From Ochromonas danica (taxonomy: Eukaryota > Sar > Chrysophyceae > Chromulinales > Chromulinaceae), in the NCBI GenBank assembly GCA_015146655.1, contig VKHL01000022.1, positions 124,001 through 188,000 of the forward strand: a stretch of DNA of 64,000 nucleotides, given 5' to 3'. This document shows positions 44,090-54,997 of this stretch, in pieces. The notes under the pieces were generated by a model that did no database searches, had not been told where the DNA came from, and saw nothing but the letters and a program-made list of their open reading frames with translations. Position 1 is the stretch's first letter, and each line of letters opens with the position of its first letter. The position numbers and the translations under genes are program-made.

Positions 44090-46162
44090 TCACTTTCACT
44101 TGCTCTCTCTCTCTCTATCTCTCTCTGTCTGTCTCTCTGTGTCTCTTACTGTGTGTCTGAGTGAATAGAGCGATTGAGAAGTTGTTAGTCCAGAATGAAG
44201 AAGGAACAGTGCCAGCTGTCAAGCCTCACACCTCCTCCTCCTCCTCCTCCTCGAGGAAGAAGAAGAACACTACTACCACCTTCACCACTGCTGCCACCTC
44301 CTTGTTGAGAGCCTCTCACTCTGCCTCTCCACTCTTCCAGCAGACTTCTTCCAGAGAGAAAGAACAGCTCCTGCAGCAGCAACAACAACAGGATGAATCG
44401 TTTCGTATTGTGACTATGGGACCTCAGCCAGGTAGACGCTACCCCCTACCCTTAGACTGCACTACCTAGGGGGTGCAGACTGACTACCTTGGGTAGCAAT
44501 GAGGTGATGATCTAATGTAATGTGATGTGATGGGTGTGTCTTCTTTCAGTGATTTGTCCTCATTGCACAGAGGAAGTAGAAGCCAGACATCTGCAAAGGT
44601 AGACCACCTACTACCCCTCCTCCTCCTCCTCCTCCTCCTCCTCTTCCTACCCTTCCTATCACTCACTGTGTATCATCAACCATGATGAGATAACAGACAT
44701 GAGAAAGAGCTCTGTGCCAATCGATGGACTTTCTGTCAGGCATGTGGTGAACAAGTTCGTCGACTAGCTCTTGGTCTTCATCGCCAACGCCTTTGCCCCG
44801 CCTTAGCCACAAGAGAGAAGCTCTTAATAGAGAAGAAAGAGAAGGCTGAGCGAGAAGAAGCCTTAGAACAAGAACGAGAACGAGTTGCTCGTATTATTAC
44901 TGAGAGACATGTTAGTCGTCCTGGAAGTAGCTATTCAAAGGTAGGAGGAGGAGGAGGAGGGGTGGAGCAGCAGCAGGAGCAGGAGGAGGAGGAGGTGTTG
45001 GTAACTTGTCAAGATTGTCAACAACGATTACGACCACGCCTAATGGATGAACATCGTCGAAGTGAATGTCCCTCAAGGAAGATGATTTGTCCTAATTATG
45101 ATCAAGGCTGTCCTGAGATTAACATCCCTTATCATCAACTTAATGATCATCTACGATATCATTGTATTGTACTTCAGAATAAAGAGAAGATGTTAATAAG
45201 ATGTAAACAACGATTAGAAAAGATACAATGTGCTACCTGTGGTGAATGGTTAGCTGTAAAAGATTGGTCCAAACATGAAAGAGAAGATTGTGTAAATCAC
45301 TTAGTACATTGTAAGAATTATCCATTTGGTTGTCAAGTTATGATACCTTATCAAGAAAGATCATTACATGAATGTATTGAAGAAAGTTATTGTCGTCAAG
45401 GATTATATTTTAATGGATTTGGTAGTTATTTAAAGATTAATGAAAGTGATATTTTACCACCTTGGTCTGTTGAGGTAAGATTATGATTATTACTATGTAT
45501 ATGTATATGGTTATCATGGTTATTGTTAATCTATGTTAAATACTGTTATTATGTTATCATTGTTAATTGAAGTGTATATTTTCTAAGAGTTAGTGAATTC
45601 ACTAACTGTTTTATGTATTTCCTTAATTTATTTGTGTATATCCTTTATTGCTATACTACCCTATTTATTATTTATTACATCTATCACTACATCTATTAGA
45701 TTTACAGTTTATATATCAATACTCTTGTCTAACCTTCTGTTGTCTACTAGTTATGGCTCTATCGTCCATCTCTAGCAGAGAGTATGAAACAACATCTTCT
45801 CTCTCTCTTCTTACAACTACCCGCTTACTTCCTAGCCTATGCTACTGAGATGAACATTAAGAATAAAGTCATGCAACTAGTAAGAGGACTAAAAGAAGAA
45901 GGTTCAAGTAATGGTGGTCAACCTCCACCACCTACTGCTACTAAGTTTGAACGTCAACAATGGCAGAAACAACGTGTAGAAGAGCGTATGCATCTTGTCA
46001 ATGAGCTCACTGCATTGATTCCTGTCTATTCAGATGCTGTCTTAGCCTATCTACAAGCTTTCCAAGCTGTAGCGATCTCCATGGAAGCGGTAAGTCTATT
46101 ACTACCCTTTAGTAACTGGGTGAAGGTACTGTAGTAACTAACGGTCATGTTCACCATGGGGT

Positions 46163-46253
<91 letters not shown>

Positions 46254-49200
46254 CTTTATAGAGTATGGCATGTGGTATAGAATGGCGTATTGAAAGTCGA
46301 TCAACTACAGGAGGAGGAGGGGAGAAGGTAGAACCAGTCTTCTCATTGCAGGTAAGATCAACGGCTACTTCTTCTTCTCTCTCAATTAGAGTGCCAAGTT
46401 AGTAATGGTGTGACTGTGACATGATGCTAGTCGACCTATCCAGGTGAATTGAGTAAAAGTGTTCCAGTGCAGCCTTACCTTGGTACCTCTACAACCTCAA
46501 GTGGTCCACATGGTGGTGGTGATAGTAGTAGTCTAGGTAGTGGTGGAGCAGGAGGAGGAGGAGGTAGTGTGATTGGTAGAGAGAAGGAGAGAGATGATAA
46601 CTCCTCTGTGACTACCCTGCCCTCCTCCACCACTACTCCTGCTCCTCCTGCACCTACTACCACTACCTCTACCTCTTTCTCTCTACCTCAAGACTTCAAC
46701 GTCCTCCTAACCCATCCTATGGTCCAAGTCTTCACCTCCTCCACTAGTGCTATCTCTCGCTTCTTTGAGAGATCTTTCTACACAGAATGGCAGAAGAGGG
46801 TAGAAGCTCTCTACCCTCCTCCTCCTGCTCCTGCTCCTCCTGCTGCTACTCTTGACGATGAGAAGAGTATGAATGAATACACAGGGGAGGAGAAGAATGA
46901 GGAAGGAGAAGAAGTAGTAGCAGGAGAAGGAGGAGGAGGAGGGCTACCTGTTGAAGAGATGAAGGAAGACAACTCTCCTCCTCCTCCTGCTACTACCACT
47001 ACCACTACTCTCTTTGAAGAAGATGACCTTGATGAAGCTCTCCAAGCAGAGATCTTCGCTGACATAGCAATGGCTAACACTGCTCCTATTCCTCTGCAAC
47101 ACAGTCCCTGCTGGTTAGCCTTCCTGCTGGATTGGGTAGTACAGCCTAGCTATGCCTTAGAACATTACACCTTCTCTCTCATGACTTGGAATGATCTAGT
47201 ACATGAGTTAGCCAAGTTATTGAAGAAAGACTTTGATCGTTTACAAGATGGAAGGTAGGTACTCCTCCTCCCCCTCCTCCTCCTCCTCCTCCTCCTCCTC
47301 ATGTTGTTATTGTATGGGTAGGATTGAGACAGGGTTATTAACACCTGATGTAGTCTCTGGAGATAGCAATCGTTACTCTAATAAGAGGAAGTCTAGTCGT
47401 AAGGAATCTTCTTCTCTACTTGCCTCTCTCACTACCTCGAACAACACTACCTCGGAGGAGAAGGAGGTGGAGGAAGTGGAGGTAGGAGGAGGAGGAGAAG
47501 AAGAAGAGAAGAAAAGTAAAGCTGCTCGTAGAAAAGAGAAGGTAACAATAACAGATAATAACAGATAATAGATAACAGATGATAGATAGTAATAGATAGT
47601 GTGAGATAGTAATAACAGATAGTAATAGATAGTAATAGTTAGTGTTAGTTATGAGATAGTATTAGTTAGTATTAGTTAGTATTAGTTAGTATTAGTTAGT
47701 CAGAATAGTTGATTGATTTCATTTGATTTGATTTGATTTACTGTTGATTACTATCAGTATTTATTATTTAATTTGTTTGTTGAATAGGATCGACAACGAA
47801 GAGAGTTAAAGAAACTATCTACTCAACAACAAGATAATACTAATGAAGGAGAAGGTAGTCAACAAGAAGGAGGAGCAGGAGGAGGAGGAGGGAAGAAGGA
47901 GTTGAAGCTAATTGCTCGTACCACAGAATTGTTTCGCAGTGGCTGTGGGGCAGATATTCTCATGGAATCTCAAAGTGTTAACTTACAAGGCAATCGTAGT
48001 CGAGTGTGTTTGTCCATGTTTTCAGGTCTCTCTCTGCTAGATACCTCCCCGTTATTAAGTGAGAAGGAGGAGGAGGAGGGAGAAGGAGGAGGAGGAATGG
48101 TAGATCATCATTATGAACTCTTATTACCAGTGAAAGAATTTAGTCGATTAGCTGGGCTAAGAGGACAGATTGGTCTAGTAGCAGCAGTTGGTTGTAGCAC
48201 CTCCTCCTCCTCCTCCTCCACCACCAAAAGCAACAACAACTATATCATAAGTGAAGTGATAGGATCTCAAGCTATCTCCTTTGCTAACAAGTTACCACGT
48301 AATCGATGGTGTCATCTAGCTTTCATAGCTAATCAACAACAGAAGATAGCCTGTTATCTAGATGGTAGCATGACAACAACAATGAAAGATGTCACTATTC
48401 CTTTACCAATGTTATCATTAGGTGGTAGTCCGTATAGTTGTCGAACATTTCGTGGAGTTGTATTAGATGCAAGATATTGGGATCATCCTCGTAGTGCAAG
48501 TCAAGTTAATCACTTTATGCATCGATTACTTCGTCTCACACCACCTAATGAACAACTACCTCTTGGTCTGAAAGGTAGTGGTGGTAGTGGTAGTCGTAGT
48601 GGTAGTCGTAGTGGTAGTCGTAGTGGTAGTAGACAGCAAGAGGAGAGTAGTAGTAGTAGCAGGAGGAGGAGGAAGAAGAGGAAGAAGAAGAGAAGACAAG
48701 GAAAGGTATACGATGATGATGGTTTGATAGCCTGGTGGACATGTGAAGATGGTCTACCCTCTTCTCATGTCACAGATATTACTCGTCATCGATTTAAAAC
48801 ACCTTTATCAAATGAAATTGATTATCCTATAGAGATGATGGTAGGATATGATCAACGATATCCTATACCTACTAGTATATTACATGAAATACCATCAGGT
48901 TTACATATATTAGTTCCTAATGAGCGATGGAGAGAGATTGGATTTAATGAATTTTGTAGTAAATATAATAGTGATAGTAAACTACATCGTCATCATGATT
49001 TAGAGAAATTGAGAGAGAGATTATTAGGAAGATGGTATTGGATTCAAGTTGAAACAATCCCTTCTACTTCTACTGCATCAGTAGATAGTCATCGTTTGAT
49101 TGCTCCTCCTCCTGCTCCTACTACAACTACCACTACCTCTACTGTTGGTGGTAATACTACCAGTGCTACTACCGTGGTGTCTCATTCAAAAGGAAAGAAA

Positions 49201-50040
49201 AGCCACCTCCCAAGCTATCTTAATGATGGTATGATTGAAGGAGGAGGAGGAGATGGTAAACAGAATCAATTACCAATACCTTCTTATCGTGAATCAAATC
49301 TCTGTCCTTTTGAAATACGTCGACTTCGTTTAGCTAAACTTGGTCGTGCTTTACATCATATGATACCATGTCCATTAGGATGTGGTGAAGAAATGTCAGC
49401 CATGTCAAGACGATTTCATGTACGATATCAATGTCCAAGAAGATATATACGATGTCGATATGATTTCTGTGGTTGTCTTTTTCCAGCAGAAGAACAAGAA
49501 CGACATGAACGAACAGAATGTGAACTTATTCAACAACGTGATAAATGGTTACAACATGCTGAGAGATTTTCAACGATGTATCCATGTCCATTATGTTCTG
49601 AATTAATTCCTTTACGTGATCTAGAAGAACATCAAAGAGAACAATGTGAACATCGATTGATCTTTTGTCCTTATTCTGATTGTATTTTTGGATCACCACA
49701 ACCTTTCGGACGACCTCTTAGTGCTACGAACAAGAGTGTACTTGCACGGACAACATCGAAATCCATTCAAAGGGATGAAAAGAAACTCATAAGTCCCTCT
49801 CCAAGCTCACCATCAAAGTCAAAGACAGCATGGAGCGAAGAGGCGGATGAAGATGAAGAAGATGATGATGATGAAGAGGAGGAAGAAGTAGTCAAACCTC
49901 AACTTCCTGCTCATCGACTATCGCATCATCTTCAATATGACTGCACAAGTCAGAAGCGTAAAATGCTCTTTATGTTAGTTGAAAGAGCTCGTGAACGCCA
50001 TCCTTATCCACGCCCTTGGGGACTGGAGATTGAACTGTGA
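43925..50040 (+). CDS. TRAF-type zinc-finger / LamG-like / TRAF-type zinc-finger protein, 1622 aa
   Basis: Nine exons: 43925-43977, 44169-44431, 44550-44598, 44697-45474, 45751-46089, 46262-46351, 46431-47254, 47322-47541 and 47788-50040. All are GT-AG and frame-consistent. Residues about 106-380 hold C2HC/TRAF-type fingers (ICPHCTEEVEARHLQRHE, CQACGEQVRRLALGLH, CQDCQQRLRPRLMDEH, CATCGEWLAVKDWSKHE with distal Cys pairs). A LamG/concanavalin-like fold starts at GLYFNGFGSYLKI and WSVELWLYRPSLAE; its later strands (NRWCHLAFIANQQQKIACYL, FRGVVLDARYW, LIAWWTCEDG) lie in the last exon after long low-complexity inserts. The C-terminus has more TRAF-type fingers (about residues 1396-1510: PCPLGCGEEM, CRYDFCGCLF, YPCPLCSELIPLRDLEEH). 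Known for the parts: protein-protein adaptor fingers and a carbohydrate- or protein-binding sandwich. No RING or kinase is seen, so an adaptor or structural role is likely. Confidence 0.8.
44059..44086 (+). repeat. (CA)n microsatellite in intron 1 of the TRAF-zinc-finger gene
   Basis: About 14 CA units followed by CT-rich simple sequence up to the acceptor at 44168. The 191-bp intron is almost wholly low-complexity pyrimidine-rich DNA. Confidence 0.9.
46164..46252 (+). repeat. (GT)n microsatellite in an intron of the TRAF-zinc-finger gene
   Basis: A nearly pure GT run of about 87 bp makes up half of the intron 46090-46261. The His-Thr frame on the minus strand here is an artefact of it. Confidence 0.95.
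47661..47700 (+). repeat. Four tandem copies of a 10-bp unit in an intron
   Basis: ATTAGTTAGT repeated four times, preceded by a degenerate AGATAGTAAT-type array from about 47552. It fills most of the intron 47542-47787. Confidence 0.9.
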
Positions 50041-50138
50041 TTCATAGCGATTGGGTTCACTTCAGGGTTTTTAACTTTTAAGACATTCATGACATACCAA
50101 CTTTTCCCTTTACTTTGTTATCGTGTAATGTCAAGTAA

Positions 50139-53100
50139 CTATCGAAAGATTTCTCTTAATGTGCCCTTGAAGCGTGCTGCTTCCCTTTGCATCTTGTCTT
50201 TCTTGATCTCTTCGATACTTTTATGCACTTGTGCAGTAATTTCCGTATCATTAGCGTCTTCACTAGAACTTCTCGCTTGCTTTTTATGAAGAAGAGAAGC
50301 GAATGGAGGGGGCTTATATGCATCATAAGTACTCTTGATCATACTCTGTGGCTTATTGCTGCTACTGCTACTCATGGGATCTGGAGTACTTCCCTGCTGA
50401 TCTTGTTTCTGTAAAAAGAAGCGTTCTTTGCTTGAGAACTTTGGTCGAGGCAACACCTTTTTCGCAGGGCTACCCGCTTCAAAGGGGATCAACCGACACA
50501 CTCTCCTTGAATCCGGTCGATCTTTACCAGCATTAACTTTCTTCACCAAAGCAATGGCCTCTTCTTGCAGTTGTAATCTTCGTTGGAACTCATCTACTGA
50601 TGAAGCTTCACTGCTGCCTCCATTCGTGGTTGATGAAGAAGCCAAACTTATTTCTGTTGGGCTACTAGGCCTCGATGCGAATGGAGTAGAGCCAATAGTG
50701 TTGTTAGTAAAGCGACGACCAAGAGAAGACTTCAATGCAACCACATCCTCCAGAGGGAACGAATCCGATCTGGAAACAATGGGCTGATTTAAAGTTAGTG
50801 CAGGTCTTCGGGTGGTGGTCTTCCTTCTCGAATGAGACGATGGACTAAGATCAACCGTGACATTAACACCATCATCATCACGCGCCAATACCATGGGTCT
50901 AGGCAAAGCATCCGATTTGAGCAAGTCTATCGTTTCAGGATCTAATGAAGATCTCAGTCGTCTCATACTCTCACGTTTATTCAATGGACGACCATTATCG
51001 TCCAACTTATCCACTAACAAGGGTTCTTGTCGTTTTAGACGATATTGGTTGACGACCATACGAATAAAACGAGATATTGTTATAGCTGCACGAAATCGTT
51101 TTAGTGCATCTTTTCGCAACATGAAGGTTTCTACCTTGACTTCTCGCTCAGCACGAATCTTTTGAAGACGACCCATAAATCCTCGAACTACTCCTTGCAC
51201 CTTCGCTAAAGTGCGTTTCCAATTTCTCTTTCTTCGAATCACCGCCACCCTTCTACGAGCTAGATATCCTCGAATCAAACGCTGAATGTGAACAGCGTGA
51301 ATATTAACAAATTTAGGATCCAAGCGATAAATTTCTCTTCGACCCTTTCGATCATTACGGAAGGCTACTTGAGCCATCCCGTTTTCCCTCTTCGCAAAAG
51401 AAGAAGTTCTAATTAGAGGGGGTGGTGTACTAGCTCCATCATCATCAAAGAATCTCTCAGAATGAGCACTTCTTGTAGAGATTGTATCAGCTGTTGTCAT
51501 CCATTCCGGCTGATTAGTACCAGTATCATCAGTACGAAGAAATCGATTAGTTATCAGATGTCGTGATCCACGCACTTTATTAACGATACGATTTCTTGTA
51601 GTTGTCAGACTTGTTTCAATACTAGGAATAGGAAATGCTGAAGAGAGATCTTGAATTAAAGATAAAGAAGCAGTGCTAGTGGAAGGATCTAATGTCTTGC
51701 TAACATACTCCATCTTATTATTAGTATTATGATTGTATTGCGACTCATCTAAAGTCAAAGAGAACACTTTTTCTCCTTCAAATAGCATACTATGACTTTG
51801 ATCAAGCATTACAGATGACTCTAGAGGAGGTAGTCCAATATAACTATTTGAAGCATTCAAAGGGATAGTGATCATTGAAGCTTGATTTTGAATATATTTG
51901 GATGATATTCCAGTTAATAAAGTAGAGTCTGATTGATGTCTTAATTTCAATAATTCCTTCGTTTGAAAGCAGCAGCCATTGCTATCATTATTATCTTCTT
52001 CTTGACTGTTTTCCTGCATAGAAGATGTTATATCTAGACCTCCTCCTCCTATAACATTCTCTAAGCTATTATTATGAAGGTTAATAATAGAAGAAGAAGA
52101 ATTGCTTTGTAAAGATTCATAAATCATACGCTTTTGTTCAACTTTTTCTCTTTTCTCTTTCAAAGATTGATTAATTCGTACTTCATCTTCAAAGAGTACC
52201 ATTAAATCAAGACATCGTCTTCTAAGATCTAATGGTAAAGGAGGAATAATAAAAATGGATGGAAATATTTCAGCAAATCCTATAGCAGCTTCAACAACAT
52301 AAGGATTATGATTTGGATTATTCCAAAAGAATTGTGCAATATCAACACTTTGTATGATAGCTTTCTTAAGGGTATAGTTAGGTAAAGAAGTGTTACGAAG
52401 TTGATATCGATCAAGTTGTTCATCAGTGAGATCTTCTATCTCACCCCAGGAATAATCACAATAATCTCTTAACTGTTCCCATGGTTCAAATACTCTTACT
52501 AGAGGATGAGATCGAGATGTCATCATACCTTTTCCTGAATCATCACTACCAAATCGTGAGATAATACCATGATGATGATGATGCTGATGATGACGAGATG
52601 TCTCACCACGACTTGTTAGAGCATCTCGAGATTCATCACCACCACGTGATCGATGACGACTATTACTACCACCTTGTCGACTATGACTATTCCTAAGAGA
52701 TGAATGATGTTGTTGTTGATATTCTCCTCCTCCTCCTCCTCGAGATGAATGAGAGGAAGATAGTAGACGACTACTATGAGGTAAGGGAGAATTCGATGAC
52801 GTGCCTCTTCGAGATACTACCTTTTCACTTTCAGTTTCAGTTTTTGTTTCAGTTTTTGTTTCAGTTTCCTTCTTTCCCCTTTCAATATCTTCTTCCGTCT
52901 CACTAGTACGATGAGGATGATTAGGTGTATTAGTTGTAGTTGTAGTGGAAGGACTACTAGGAGTAGATTGATTATCCTCTTCTTCTTCTCTAGGTGTAGT
53001 AGTAGAAGTAGGAAATTGATGTTTTTTCGCTATTTGATCATTTTTCTCTACTTCTTGTAATAATTGTAAATTATCAAATAAAAACTTTGTATCTTGTATA

Positions 53101-54590
53101 ATATATCCACGTCGATGATGTTGTCTGGAAGCTTTCTTATCTTTTATTAATTTTTCTTTATGCATTGTGATCCAAGTCGAGAATAATAAACCCGTTTGTA
53201 GCTTCCATGTCTGATATGGATTATGTTCTAATGGAGGGATTAATAAGGGATTAGGTTGAAATCCATACCAATACCTTAATGAAGAATAATTCATCATAAA
53301 AGAAGAAAAATCATCCATCATTTTTAATAGATAATTCTCTTCTTTCCAATAAATTGAGACAGCAGCAATAGCAGTAGCAGTAGCAGTAGCAGCAGCAGCA
53401 CCTGAATTTTCTTTCAAATTTTCAATTGAAATTTCTTCTTGAATTAAAAGTCGTATTTTCTGAATATTTTCTAATATAGAGATCGTTAAAGATCTTAAAT
53501 GAGCTATTTCAACTGCTAACTTATTCTGCATAAGCATAATTTCATTACGACGGGATATTAATAATTCACCTTGTAAACTTTTACCTGACTCTATTAACTT
53601 AATACGATCAATAGCATATTGCCAATAGGTATGATCAATTGATTCTAAATGAGCTTTCATTTTAATTAATAAAGCTTCACGATAGAAGATATCTTCAATG
53701 ATCTTAAAGTTAATCATATGTACTTTAACAGAAGAAGAAGAGATCGTCCAAGATGAGATGTTATTACATCGTATAGTATAGTGATGAATAGCAGCTTCAG
53801 CATCTATATAGAGGGTCATAGGACGATGACCATGACCATGACCATGAACATGATGAGATTCTCCTTGTTCATCATGATTAGGTCTACTATCATTATTATT
53901 AATATCCGTATTATTATTATTATTGTTGTTGTTGTTGTCTTGTGTAAGGGGGTCGTGATAATTATGATGGACTTGTTGTAATTGTTGTTGTTGTCTTATT
54001 AAAATATCTTTCATATATCTATCAATAGATCCATCATCATGACTTTTAAACAAAGAATTAGATTCTGTATTTTCTGTATTAAATGATCTTGCTGTATTCA
54101 CTGATAGTGTAGTCGAGTCTTCATAAGACAGAGACTGACCCTGTCCCTGTGGTCCCTCACTGTGTCCCTGTGGTCCCTGAGAAGGGAGAAGGAAGGAAGG
54201 TCTGAGAACATCTGGTACCACCATCTCTATCATAGGAGTGAGAAGACGACTAGGTAGTGATTCTGATAAGGTAAGACTTGGATGAGGAGGGAGGAAGTCA
54301 ATGGGTATACTAGGAACATGTTGAATTTCTTCTTGAATGTTGAATTTGATATTAGCAGGTTGATGAATTAGTTTTTGTCTATGATTATCAAAACTACGTA
54401 TATTAAGTTGTTCACCACGAGTAGGTGAAGATTGATAAGGGATTAGTGGTTGTGCACCTTTGATCAATGGACTGCAGTCTATAGGGAGATGTAACACTTG
54501 ACGAGGTAGAGGTAATACATGACGACGAAGAGAAGATGAAGAAGAAGAGGCAGTGATATCAGATCGTGATATAGGTCTAGCTCTTTCCAT
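50139..54590 (-). CDS. Large IQ-motif, low-complexity protein of unknown function (1483 aa)
   Basis: A single exon from ATG 54590 to 50139 (the frame with GTG at 54596 is two residues longer). Around residues 1095-1190 it contains consecutive IQ-type calmodulin-binding helices (HIQRLIRGYLARRR, KVQGVVRGFMGRLQ, ISRFIRMVVNQYRLK). The N-terminal third has His/Gln/Asn-rich runs, then predicted helices (residues ~300-420), a Ser/Thr/Glu/Arg-rich region, and a conserved-looking block WEQLRDYCDYSWGEIEDLTD, EQLDRYQLRN, FFWNNPNHNPYVVEAAIGFA (about residues 700-790). The C-terminus is basic and polar. Calmodulin or myosin-light-chain binding is the only inferable activity. It ends tail-to-tail with the TRAF-zinc-finger gene, stops 98 bp apart. 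A ciliary or cytoskeletal role would fit IQ proteins in flagellates but is not shown. Confidence 0.75.
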   Translation of the reverse strand: MERARPISRSDITASSSSSSLRRHVLPLPRQVLHLPIDCSPLIKGAQPLIPYQSSPTRGEQLNIRSFDNHRQKLIHQPANIKFNIQEEIQHVPSIPIDFLPPHPSLTLSESLPSRLLTPMIEMVVPDVLRPSFLLPSQGPQGHSEGPQGQGQSLSYEDSTTLSVNTARSFNTENTESNSLFKSHDDGSIDRYMKDILIRQQQQLQQVHHNYHDPLTQDNNNNNNNNNTDINNNDSRPNHDEQGESHHVHGHGHGHRPMTLYIDAEAAIHHYTIRCNNISSWTISSSSVKVHMINFKIIEDIFYREALLIKMKAHLESIDHTYWQYAIDRIKLIESGKSLQGELLISRRNEIMLMQNKLAVEIAHLRSLTISILENIQKIRLLIQEEISIENLKENSGAAAATATATAIAAVSIYWKEENYLLKMMDDFSSFMMNYSSLRYWYGFQPNPLLIPPLEHNPYQTWKLQTGLLFSTWITMHKEKLIKDKKASRQHHRRGYIIQDTKFLFDNLQLLQEVEKNDQIAKKHQFPTSTTTPREEEEDNQSTPSSPSTTTTTNTPNHPHRTSETEEDIERGKKETETKTETKTETESEKVVSRRGTSSNSPLPHSSRLLSSSHSSRGGGGGEYQQQHHSSLRNSHSRQGGSNSRHRSRGGDESRDALTSRGETSRHHQHHHHHGIISRFGSDDSGKGMMTSRSHPLVRVFEPWEQLRDYCDYSWGEIEDLTDEQLDRYQLRNTSLPNYTLKKAIIQSVDIAQFFWNNPNHNPYVVEAAIGFAEIFPSIFIIPPLPLDLRRRCLDLMVLFEDEVRINQSLKEKREKVEQKRMIYESLQSNSSSSIINLHNNSLENVIGGGGLDITSSMQENSQEEDNNDSNGCCFQTKELLKLRHQSDSTLLTGISSKYIQNQASMITIPLNASNSYIGLPPLESSVMLDQSHSMLFEGEKVFSLTLDESQYNHNTNNKMEYVSKTLDPSTSTASLSLIQDLSSAFPIPSIETSLTTTRNRIVNKVRGSRHLITNRFLRTDDTGTNQPEWMTTADTISTRSAHSERFFDDDGASTPPPLIRTSSFAKRENGMAQVAFRNDRKGRREIYRLDPKFVNIHAVHIQRLIRGYLARRRVAVIRRKRNWKRTLAKVQGVVRGFMGRLQKIRAEREVKVETFMLRKDALKRFRAAITISRFIRMVVNQYRLKRQEPLLVDKLDDNGRPLNKRESMRRLRSSLDPETIDLLKSDALPRPMVLARDDDGVNVTVDLSPSSHSRRKTTTRRPALTLNQPIVSRSDSFPLEDVVALKSSLGRRFTNNTIGSTPFASRPSSPTEISLASSSTTNGGSSEASSVDEFQRRLQLQEEAIALVKKVNAGKDRPDSRRVCRLIPFEAGSPAKKVLPRPKFSSKERFFLQKQDQQGSTPDPMSSSSSNKPQSMIKSTYDAYKPPPFASLLHKKQARSSSEDANDTEITAQVHKSIEEIKKDKMQREAARFKGTLREIFR

Positions 54591-54997
54591 TATCACTAGT
54601 AACTAGTACTAAATAAGATCATAGGCTAATTAATGATTTAATTTATTATTTTATTTTTTATGACACACCAGAGAAGCCAAAACGGTCGGTATCGATTTTA
54701 CCACGCATCGCAATAATAATTGACAGTTGTTGCATTGCGCGGGTTAGTTAACCACGCACCACAACGGTAGTTGTTGACAGCAGTTACGGTGTGTTGTTGT
54801 TATTGGGTTGCGTGGGGTGGATATTCACCGCACCACCATCAGTTGCACTTGGACTTTGCCAGCGCGGAATTGGGAAGTTAAGCGGTGCGGTTGTTGTTGC
54901 TGTCACTTCTTCACAGAGGATCGATCATACGCCAATCAGCTTCTTCTGTCCATATCGTCTCTACCAGTTGAAGCACACTTTAAAACCTTTCAAAATC
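54591..54997. promoter_or_regulatory. Divergent promoter region between the IQ-protein and SANT-like genes
   Basis: 407 bp containing imperfect repeats of ACCACGCA and TTGACAG (54700-54782) and the decamer AAAACGGTCG at 54679-54688 also found at 15378-15387. The frame upstream of ATG 54998 is open back to 54791 without family likeness, and I treat it as leader. Confidence 0.4.

Noticed and set aside
46047-46304. His-Thr-rich minus-strand frame
   Set aside because: Artefact of the GT repeat in an intron of the TRAF-zinc-finger gene.
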